Translations under genes and position numbers: made by a program
Part shown: piece by piece, positions 7,950-13,333 of the stretch
How positions within the stretch are numbered: the first letter of the stretch is position 1
Layout: every line of letters begins with the position of its first letter
The notes under the pieces: generated by a model
Database searches by the model: none
What the model saw: the letters and a program-made list of their open reading frames with translations, nothing else
What the model was told of the DNA's origin: nothing
From: JAJXZP01 sp035505775
Lineage (GTDB): Bacteria; Spirochaetota; Spirochaetia; Treponematales; Rectinemataceae
Reading direction: 5' to 3'
DNA length: 22,785 nucleotides
Assembly: GCA_035505775.1 (NCBI GenBank)
Contig: DATJQN010000204.1
Location: 1-22,785, forward strand

Positions 7950-7978
7950 GGCGCAACGATATACGGAGGATCGAGACG

Positions 7979-8965
7979 ATGCAAGTCGCGGCTCCGAGCC
8001 ATGACAGGGAAGACGAGTCGCGGTTCAACCGCCACGCCCGGAGGCTCCGGGAGCGTCATGGGGCTCGCGTCTGGCGCGTGGGGGTGGACGCCGGCTTCGG
8101 GTGTCCAAACCGCTCAGCTGGCCGCGGGGAGGGGGGCTGCAGCTACTGCGCGCCCTCCGGGTCTGCGGCGCCCTACACCGGAGAGCCGGGGACAGAGCTC
8201 GAAGAGCAGCTCGGGCGCGGCCTGGCATTCCTGCGCCACCGCTACAACGCAGGGCTGTTCTTCCTCTATTTTCAGGCCTTTTCCTCCACGAATGCCCCCC
8301 CTGATCGCCTCCGCCGGATCTACGACTCAGGGCTGGCCCAGGGCGGGGATCAGTTCAGGGGGCTCGTCGTCTCGACGAGGCCCGACTGCGTCGACGAGGG
8401 AAAGGCCGCCCTTCTGGCCGGCTACGCCGACCGCGGCCTGGAGGTCTGGGTGGAGCTCGGTCTGCAGAGCGCCAATGACCGCACGCTCAGGGCGATTGGC
8501 CGCGGGCATGATGTTGCCGCCTTTGTCCGGGCCTGCTCGCTGCTCCGGTTACCCGGGATTCGCGTGGCTGCACACCTGATGCTGGGCCTCCCGGGCGAGA
8601 GCCGGGAGGATATGCTGGCCAGCGTGGACCTCGTGGCGCAGATGGGGCTGGCAGGAGTCAAGTTCCACGATCTGCAGCTCGCGCGGGGGTCGCGCCTGGC
8701 CGCGGAATATGAACTGGGCGAGCTCGCCCTCATCAGCAGAAACGCGTTGCCTGTCCTCCTCGCCGACTGCCTCGAGCGACTGCCTCCGAGCTGCGAAGTG
8801 ATCCGGCTCTGCGCTGACATTCCGCCCGTCGAGCGGCTGGCACCGCGGCAGGTGCCGGACAAGGCGCTGCTCTATCGTGCGGTCGAGGCTGAGCTCCACA
8901 GTCGCGGAAGCCGGCAGGGCAGCGCCTGGCGGGAGCCGACCCCCGAAGAGGCCCGGGGAAACTGA
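7979..8965 (+). CDS. YhcC/YtqA-type radical SAM protein (TIGR01212-like)
   Basis: This 328-aa radical SAM protein matches the E. coli YhcC / B. subtilis YtqA group. VDAGFGCPNR is followed by GGCSYC, so the 4Fe-4S ligands are Cys42, Cys54 and Cys57 with the wide CX11CX2C spacing of this group. Further family motifs are LYFQAFSSTNAP, STRPDC, VELGLQSAND and HLMLGLPGE. Members have been linked to tRNA wobble-uridine modification (a cmnm5-to-nm5 conversion step). That assignment is recalled from the family and not shown by this sequence. The ATG at 7979 has a good ribosome-binding site (GGAGGA, about 9 bases upstream), unlike many genes here. It lies divergent from the solute-binding lipoprotein, and the small gene 9025-9516 follows after 59 bases. 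Confidence 0.9.
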   Translation: MQVAAPSHDREDESRFNRHARRLRERHGARVWRVGVDAGFGCPNRSAGRGEGGCSYCAPSGSAAPYTGEPGTELEEQLGRGLAFLRHRYNAGLFFLYFQAFSSTNAPPDRLRRIYDSGLAQGGDQFRGLVVSTRPDCVDEGKAALLAGYADRGLEVWVELGLQSANDRTLRAIGRGHDVAAFVRACSLLRLPGIRVAAHLMLGLPGESREDMLASVDLVAQMGLAGVKFHDLQLARGSRLAAEYELGELALISRNALPVLLADCLERLPPSCEVIRLCADIPPVERLAPRQVPDKALLYRAVEAELHSRGSRQGSAWREPTPEEARGN

Positions 8966-9008
8966 AATCCGGCTCGGCCCGGCGGTAGCGCATGCCTGAT
9001 CGATGCGG

Positions 9009-9014
9009 TATACT
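9009..9014 (+). promoter_or_regulatory. -10 box (TATACT) just upstream of the 9025 gene
   Basis: TATACT lies ten bases before the ATG at 9025, so a transcript starting there would have a leader of only a few bases. No convincing -35 hexamer is seen 16-18 bases upstream, so this is a weak call. Confidence 0.35.
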
Positions 9015-9024
9015 GAACGACGCA

Positions 9025-9516
9025 ATGCAAGTGAAGAACCCCGAGGTGTTTTCGGTCATCGAGTCCATCGGCGATCACTACCGCACCAATATTTCCAACC
9101 GTTTCACGCATCGAGCCCTCTCATCGATGTCGCTCGACCCCGGCACCTGGAATCTGATAGAGGAACTCACGGAAAAGTCGGAGAATTATCGATACCAGGG
9201 CTACCATTTCGACGAGCTCTACGGCCAGATCCTGGCGGCGGCCCGCTTCATCTACCAGGCCAAGCGCCAGGTCCTGCCCAATCTCCGGTATCTGGCCGGA
9301 GGGGCAAGTGCAGGTTCGCAGGGCGTCGAGTCGGACCGGGTTTTCCGCGAGATGGCGATCAACAACTTCGGACCCAATCTCAAGATCCTCGCCGACAAGC
9401 TGAACGAGCTGTACGTGAAGGTCGCCGCGCTGGACAAGGACGCCGCCGGGCAGAAGGCACCCGTGTACACGACCATACCCGAGCTGCGAGAAATCGGCCG
9501 ATATCTCATCGAATAG
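9025..9516 (+). CDS. Hypothetical protein, 163 aa
   Basis: I do not recognise this protein. The 163-aa product is soluble and mostly helical (NPEVFSVIESIGDHYR, GTWNLIEELTEKSENYRY, GYHFDELYGQILAAARFIYQ, NFGPNLKILADKLNELYVKV), with a flexible Gly/Ser-rich link near residue 94. It has no signal peptide, membrane segment or metal motif. The regular helices suggest a small all-alpha structural or partner protein. The ATG at 9025 is preferred over 8992 because the -10-like TATACT lies between them. It follows the radical SAM gene and precedes the tRNA promoter, which starts 18 bases after its stop. Confidence 0.7.
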   Translation: MQVKNPEVFSVIESIGDHYRTNISNRFTHRALSSMSLDPGTWNLIEELTEKSENYRYQGYHFDELYGQILAAARFIYQAKRQVLPNLRYLAGGASAGSQGVESDRVFREMAINNFGPNLKILADKLNELYVKVAALDKDAAGQKAPVYTTIPELREIGRYLIE

Positions 9517-9534
9517 GCGGGCAAGGCCCCGATC

Positions 9535-9563
9535 TTGACAACCCACACCTTTTCCCGTATCGT
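9535..9563 (+). promoter_or_regulatory. Promoter of the tRNA-SRP RNA cluster
   Basis: A perfect TTGACA (9535-9540) is followed after 17 bases by TATCGT (9558-9563). Transcription would begin at about 9570. The first tRNA starts at 9599, and no other convincing promoter was found up to the SRP RNA, so all six RNA genes may share this start. Confidence 0.65.
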
Positions 9564-9570
9564 AAAAGCC

Positions 9571-9588
9571 CGTTGGCGGAAGCCGACG
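9571..9588 (+). other. GNRA-capped hairpin in tRNA leader
   Basis: CGTTGGC, a GGAA tetraloop and GCCGACG form a seven-base-pair stem with one G-U pair. It lies at the expected 5' end of the primary transcript and 10 bases before tRNA-Ser(UGA). It may protect the 5' end or help RNase P or other leader processing. Role inferred only. Confidence 0.5.
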
Positions 9589-9598
9589 CCACAATTTA

Positions 9599-9683
9599 GG
9601 AGCGGTGTCCGAGCGGTTTAAGGAGACGGTCTTGAAAACCGTTGTACCGTCAGGTACCGGGGGTTCGAATCCCCCCTGCTCCG
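9599..9683 (+). tRNA. tRNA-Ser (anticodon UGA)
   Basis: The acceptor stem GGAGCGG pairs with CTGCTCC, with G as discriminator. The anticodon stem ACGGT/ACCGT encloses the loop CTTGAAA, giving anticodon TGA. A long class II variable arm and a GGTTCGAAT T-loop follow. The 85-nt gene does not encode the 3' CCA. Confidence 0.96.
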
Positions 9684-9700
9684 CGAACGTGGGCCTGAAT

Positions 9701-9788
<88 letters not shown>

Positions 9789-9816
9789 TCGATTGCAATG
9801 ATCCCGTGAAACCGAT

Positions 9817-9966
9817 GGGGGATTCGAACCGGAGCCCTCGCCGAGCACGCGCGATCATTTGAGCGCGCGCGAGGAGGAGGCGGAAGGACGCCGCCGACAG
9901 AGGGCGGAGGCGGGTTCGAGGAGCTTTCAGGACGAAAGCGACGAGAACCGAATCCCCCCCTCTCCG
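9817..9966 (+). repeat. Structured spacer element bounded by T-arm-like inverted repeats
   Basis: GGGGGATTCG at 9817-9826 is inverted at 9949-9958 (CGAATCCCCC). Bases 9949-9966 duplicate exactly the last 18 bases of tRNA-Ser(GCU). Between the arms lie at least three possible hairpins: CGCGCG 9848-9853/9864-9869, CCGCC/GGCGG 9891-9895/9903-9907, and GCTTTC/GAAAGC 9923-9928/9934-9939 around an AGGAC loop. A T7 tract follows at 9967-9973. No ORF of coding character is present. It could be a tRNA-derived duplication, a processed small RNA or a partial terminator. Confidence 0.55.
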
Positions 9967-9976
9967 TTTTTTTCTG

Positions 9977-10050
9977 GAGGCTATAGCTCAGCTGGATAGA
10001 GCATCAGATTGCGGATCTGAAGGTCGGTGGTTCGAATCCACTTAGCCTCA
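9977..10050 (+). tRNA. tRNA-Arg (anticodon GCG)
   Basis: This 74-nt class I tRNA folds cleanly. The acceptor GAGGCTA pairs with TAGCCTC (discriminator A), and the D-arm is GCTC/GAGC. The anticodon stem TCAGA/TCTGA encloses TTGCGGA, giving GCG, and the T-arm is GGTGG/CCACT. C35 and an A in the D-loop fit arginine identity. Most bacteria read CGC with an ACG (inosine) tRNA, so the G34 form is noteworthy. No CCA is encoded. Confidence 0.93.
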
Positions 10051-10059
10051 ATCGCCCAA

Positions 10060-10146
10060 GGAGAGATGCGAGAGCGGTTGAATCGGGCGGTCTCGAAAAC
10101 CGTTGAACCCGTAAGGGTTCCGGGGGTTCGAATCCCCCTCTCTCCG
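10060..10146 (+). tRNA. tRNA-Ser (anticodon CGA)
   Basis: The acceptor GGAGAGA pairs with TCTCTCC, discriminator G. The anticodon stem GCGGT/ACCGT encloses CTCGAAA, giving CGA, which reads UCG. A long variable arm (AACCC/GGGTT) is present. The gene is 87 nt with no encoded CCA. Confidence 0.95.
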
Positions 10147-10168
10147 GTTTGTTGACACGGATGAGATT

Positions 10169-10193
10169 GGGGGGATTCGAAACGGATCCCCCC
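10169..10193 (+). repeat. Short T-arm-like hairpin in tRNA spacer
   Basis: GGGGGGAT (10169-10176) and ATCCCCCC (10186-10193) form an eight-base-pair stem with the loop TCGAAACGG. Sequence and polarity match the ends of the longer element at 9817-9966, as if this were the same unit without the central ~120 bases. The spacer 10147-10226 holds no other gene. Its perfect TTGACA (10152-10157) lacks a matching -10. Confidence 0.5.
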
Positions 10194-10226
10194 TCTCAGT
10201 CTCGGCGAAGGTAAAAAAGCAGACTC

Positions 10227-10313
10227 GGAGAGATGACCGAGCGGCCGAAGGTGCACGATTGGAAGTCGTGTGTACTCGTAAGGGTACCGAGGGTTCAAAT
10301 CCCTCTCTCTCCG
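10227..10313 (+). tRNA. tRNA-Ser (anticodon GGA)
   Basis: The acceptor GGAGAGA pairs with TCTCTCC, discriminator G. The anticodon stem CACGA/TCGTG encloses TTGGAAG, giving GGA for UCC/UCU. It has a long variable arm and the T-loop GTTCAAATC. The 87-nt gene has no encoded CCA. It sits directly before the SRP RNA, an arrangement also known in Bacillus. Confidence 0.95.
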
Positions 10314-10322
10314 CAATCGGGT

Positions 10323-10443
10323 CTTCGAGCGCCTCAAGCCAGGCACTGCGCTCGTGGCCGCCGCCCAACCCCGCCAGGTCCGGAAGGAAGCAACGGTAAG
10401 CGGTAGGCGCGGTGATGCAGAGCGCCTGGCTTGGGGCGCTTGA
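10323..10443 (+). ncRNA. ffs: Signal recognition particle 4.5S RNA
   Basis: The universally conserved SRP domain IV sequence CAGGTCCGGAAGGAAGCA is present at 10375-10392. The ends form the long helix expected of the small bacterial SRP RNA: GAGCGCCTCAAGCCAGGC near 10328 pairs imperfectly with GCCTGGCTTGGGGCGCTT near 10424. It works with Ffh in co-translational targeting of membrane proteins. The exact ends are estimated from pairing. It lies ten bases after tRNA-Ser(GGA) without its own promoter and 110 bases before dnaX. No T-rich terminator is evident behind it. Confidence 0.95.
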
Positions 10444-10553
10444 GCCCTCTCTCCTGCCCGCGGCTCTCTCCTCTTGCGTTTCGCTCAAGGCTCCGCACCT
10501 CCCCGCGCCGGCTTCCGCTTTACCCCCCGCCCTTCTTGTGCTACTTTCCTCCC

Positions 10554-12383
10554 ATGCCCTACGAGATCACCGCGACGCGAAAACGGCCCCAGACCTTCGA
10601 GGAACTCGCGGGGCAGGACTTCGTGTCCGCGACGCTCGAAGCCAGTCTCGAACGCGGCCAGATCGCCCACGCCTATCTGTTCTCCGGTCCCCGGGGCTGC
10701 GGCAAGACGAGTACGGCCCGGATTCTGGCCAAGGCGCTCAACTGCGAGCGTGGCCCCACCGCCACCCCCTGCGGGGTCTGCCGCTCCTGTGTGGAGATCG
10801 CGCGCGGCGCGAGCCTCGACGTCATCGAAATTGACGGAGCCTCGAACACCTCCGTGGACAATGTCCGCCAGATCAAGGACGAGGTGCTCTTCCCGCCCAA
10901 CGGCGGTCGCTACAAAGTCTACATAATCGATGAAGTGCACATGCTGTCCAACAGCGCCTTCAATGCGCTGCTCAAGACCATCGAGGAGCCGCCGCCCTAT
11001 ATCGTGTTCATCTTCGCGACCACCGAGCTTCACAAGGTTCCCGCGACGATCAAAAGCCGCTGCCAGCAGTTCGCCTTCCGGCTCATCCCCATCGACATCA
11101 TCAAGACCCTCCTCGCGAAGGCTGCCGAAGAACTCGGCGTCTCCGCGGAAGAGGATGCCCTGCTCTGGATAGCCAAGGAGTCCAGCGGCTCCCTGAGGGA
11201 CGCCTATACGCTCTTCGACCAGGTGATTTCCTTCTCGGAGGGAAAGCTGAGCGCGGCGCTCATCCGGGACAAGCTGGGCCTCGTTGGCATGGACGCGTTG
11301 AACGATCTCTTCCGCTCCTGCGCCGCCGGGGAGCCGGGGCAGGCCCTCGTGGCTCTCGACGGCATCCTCGAGCGCGGCGTTTCCGTCGAACAGTGCACGG
11401 TGGACGCCGTGGAGTATTTCCGCTCCCTCCTCCTCATCAAGAACGGAGTCGACAAGGCCGGTCTTCTCGGGGCGCCTGCATCCGCCTACGACCCGGTCGT
11501 CGTCGCGGCCTTCAGCACGGAGCAGCTCGAGCGGGCTCTCGCCGGTCTGCTCGACCTGTACAGGAACCTGCGCCTCACCGTGGACCCACGCTTCGAGCTG
11601 GAGCTCGCCATCGCCGCCCTCTGTCGACTCAGAGACTACGTGTCCTCGGGGGAAGTGGCGGCCGCCCTTGCGGAGCTCCGGAGCCGGGTGGCCGGCGAGA
11701 GCCCGTCACCGCCCGCGCGGTCGCGCGGAACCGCCGCGGTCGCGGCGGGGGGCTCCCCCTCGGGCACCCTGGGCGAGCGGGTCGAGGCCGAAAAAAAAAA
11801 GCCTGAGCTCCACCCCTCGCTCGTAGCCGCCTTCGACAGTCTGGTTGCCGCTGCGGAGTCCGAGGCTCCCGCGCGCAGCGCAGGCAGCCCCCATATCGGT
11901 GACGCGAAGTCAGCTGCGGAGGCTGCGAAGCCCACCGCCGCGCCGGCCTACGAGGACGACGACGACGAGAGCGAGGATTCGGGTCCGGGACCGGACTCAC
12001 CGGTCGGACCCGGTGACGCGATGAGCGAACTCAAAGCCTCGGTGATAGAACGGCTCGGCAAATCAAGCCCCCTCATCAAGACCGGACTTTCCGCATCCCT
12101 CCCCTGGCGGAACGAAGGAGACAAACTGGTCATCCCGTTCCGGTCCGGCATGGAAGAGTCGGTTGTCCGCGCCCGTCTGGGGGACATAGCCACGGCGGCA
12201 TCTTCCATAGCGGGCAGGTCCTTCAAAGTGGAGCTCCGCGTCGAGGGAACGAAGAGCCCGACTCCGCGTGACGTATCTGATGCTGAGGCCACGGGGCCGG
12301 TGGCCGTCGTCGAGCGCGTCTTCCGCGGGACACGGATGCCCACGGCGGGAGGAGCGGAAGGAGAGCACAATGGACTTCGCTGA
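10554..12383 (+). CDS. dnaX: DNA polymerase III subunit tau (and predicted gamma)
   Basis: This 609-aa clamp-loader ATPase loads the sliding clamp and links polymerases at the fork. The AAA+ core shows Walker A GPRGCGKT (45-52), the zinc cysteines C64, C73, C76 and C79, the Walker B variant DEVH (126-129), and sensor/arginine-finger SRC (168-170). After the core and collar (to about 370) comes an Ala/Gly/Ser-rich linker with an acidic patch (EDDDDESED), then a C-terminal domain matching the polymerase- and helicase-contacting part of tau. ATG 10554 is chosen because MPYEITATRKRP is the family N-terminus. No Shine-Dalgarno sequence precedes it. An A10 tract at codons 413-416 predicts a shorter gamma form of 417 aa. 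The 3' end overlaps ybaB by 14 bases. Confidence 0.96.
   Translation: MPYEITATRKRPQTFEELAGQDFVSATLEASLERGQIAHAYLFSGPRGCGKTSTARILAKALNCERGPTATPCGVCRSCVEIARGASLDVIEIDGASNTSVDNVRQIKDEVLFPPNGGRYKVYIIDEVHMLSNSAFNALLKTIEEPPPYIVFIFATTELHKVPATIKSRCQQFAFRLIPIDIIKTLLAKAAEELGVSAEEDALLWIAKESSGSLRDAYTLFDQVISFSEGKLSAALIRDKLGLVGMDALNDLFRSCAAGEPGQALVALDGILERGVSVEQCTVDAVEYFRSLLLIKNGVDKAGLLGAPASAYDPVVVAAFSTEQLERALAGLLDLYRNLRLTVDPRFELELAIAALCRLRDYVSSGEVAAALAELRSRVAGESPSPPARSRGTAAVAAGGSPSGTLGERVEAEKKKPELHPSLVAAFDSLVAAAESEAPARSAGSPHIGDAKSAAEAAKPTAAPAYEDDDDESEDSGPGPDSPVGPGDAMSELKASVIERLGKSSPLIKTGLSASLPWRNEGDKLVIPFRSGMEESVVRARLGDIATAASSIAGRSFKVELRVEGTKSPTPRDVSDAEATGPVAVVERVFRGTRMPTAGGAEGEHNGLR
11791..11800 (+). promoter_or_regulatory. 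A10 slippage/frameshift site in dnaX
   Basis: Ten consecutive A residues read as GAA AAA AAA AAG in frame. One extra A, or a -1 shift, gives GCC TGA, a stop at 11804-11806, making a 417-aa product ending EKKKA. One missing A, or a +1 shift, reaches TAG at 11824-11826. The position matches the tau/gamma boundary of other bacteria (E. coli gamma is 431 aa). No strong upstream Shine-Dalgarno stimulator or downstream stem is seen, favouring transcriptional slippage as in Thermus. Confidence 0.8.
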
Positions 12384-12702
12384 TATCATGGAGATGCTTC
12401 GCAATCCCCAGGCCATGCAGGCGCGGGTCAACGAGCTCAGGGAGCGTACCGCTGCAATCGAGGCGACCGGCTCTTCCGGTGGCGGCATGGTCAAGATCAC
12501 CCTCAACGGCTCCCTCGACATGCTCTCCTGCCAGATAACGCAGGAGGCGATGGACGCGGGCGACGTCGCCCTCTTGCAGGATCTTGTCCGCGCTGCCTAC
12601 AACGACGCCGCAGTCAAGGTCAAGGACGGCGTGCAGAAGGAGCTGTCGTCCGGCATGGAGGGACTGCCGATTCCACCCGGGATGTTCGGGGGGCTCGGGT
12701 GA
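12370..12702 (+). CDS. ybaB: YbaB/EbfC nucleoid-associated protein
   Basis: This 110-aa protein of the YbaB/EbfC family is a small dimeric DNA-binding protein that coats the nucleoid and is commonly encoded between dnaX and recR. The N-terminal helix (FADIMEMLRNPQAMQARVNE) is followed by the central beta region GGGMVKITLNGSLDMLSCQI and a C-terminal helix (LLQDLVRAAYNDAAVKVKD), with a flexible PIPPGMFGG tail typical of the family. The ATG at 12370 lies inside the end of dnaX (14-nt overlap) and is preceded by GGAAGGAG, a good ribosome-binding site. The stop overlaps the GTG of recR as GTGA. Confidence 0.94.
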   Translation: MDFADIMEMLRNPQAMQARVNELRERTAAIEATGSSGGGMVKITLNGSLDMLSCQITQEAMDAGDVALLQDLVRAAYNDAAVKVKDGVQKELSSGMEGLPIPPGMFGGLG

Positions 12703-13286
12703 AGGCGCTCGAAGACCTGGTCTCCCTGCTGACTCGCCTGCCCGGAATCGGCCGCAAGAGCGCGCTTCGTGTGGCATATCACCTGCTCAAGACCGATGAG
12801 AGCTTCGCCCAGGTCCTGGCGGAGCGGATCGCCGGCATCAAACAGTCCATAACCTTCTGCTCCATCTGCGGGTCCTATACCGAATCGGACCCCTGTCCCG
12901 TGTGCTCCACTCCCGGCCGCGACCGCTCCGTGATCTGCGCGGTCGAGCAGCCCCAGGATGTCGTGACCATCGAGGGATCGCGCGAGTACCGGGGCCTGTA
13001 CCATGTCCTCGGGGGGCTGATTTCGCCACTCGACGGGGTGGGCCCCGAAGATCTCAAGATACCGAGCCTCATGAGCCGCATCCGAGAAGGCGGAGTGAGC
13101 GAGGTGGTGGTGGCCACAAACCCGACGGTGGAGGGCGACACGACCGCACTCTACCTGAAGCGCATGCTCGAGCCCACCGGGGTGACCGTGACCAGACTGG
13201 CCACCGGCATTCCGGTCGGCGGCGATCTCGAATATGCCGACCGTCTGACCCTCGCCCGTTCTTTCCGCGGGCGAACGAGGCTCTAG
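12699..13286 (+). CDS. recR: Recombination mediator RecR
   Basis: This 195-aa RecR acts with RecO (and RecF) to load RecA on gapped DNA. The N-terminal helix-hairpin-helix carries LPGIGRKSALR. A four-cysteine zinc finger follows (C54, C57, C66, C69), then a Toprim domain beginning ICAVEQPQDV with acidic residues in GVGPEDL, and the C-terminal GIPVGGDLEYADRLTLARSF typical of RecR. It starts with GTG at 12699, coupled to ybaB by a GTGA overlap. Length is normal. It ends the dnaX-ybaB-recR operon; ftsK begins 47 bases downstream. Confidence 0.96.
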   Translation: MKALEDLVSLLTRLPGIGRKSALRVAYHLLKTDESFAQVLAERIAGIKQSITFCSICGSYTESDPCPVCSTPGRDRSVICAVEQPQDVVTIEGSREYRGLYHVLGGLISPLDGVGPEDLKIPSLMSRIREGGVSEVVVATNPTVEGDTTALYLKRMLEPTGVTVTRLATGIPVGGDLEYADRLTLARSFRGRTRL

Positions 13287-13333
13287 GCCGCTCACTCCCG
13301 CGCCGATATTTACGACAACCGGAGTCGTCTGCA

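Noticed and set aside
6870..8579. 569-codon plus-strand frame antisense to the solute-binding lipoprotein
   Set aside because: It crosses from an antisense region into the radical SAM gene in another frame; both underlying genes are convincing.
9817..9966. Additional tRNA gene or pseudogene in the spacer
   Set aside because: Only the 3' T-arm/acceptor portion matches a tRNA; no matching 5' acceptor, D-arm or anticodon stem can be assembled.
10152..10157. Internal promoter before tRNA-Ser(GGA) from a perfect TTGACA
   Set aside because: No -10-like hexamer lies 16-18 bases downstream; the position is filled by the GGGGGGATTCG hairpin.
12902..13333. N-terminal extension of FtsK overlapping recR
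   Set aside because: The added sequence is an Arg/Gly/Pro-rich out-of-frame reading of recR; the membrane helices begin right after ATG 13334.
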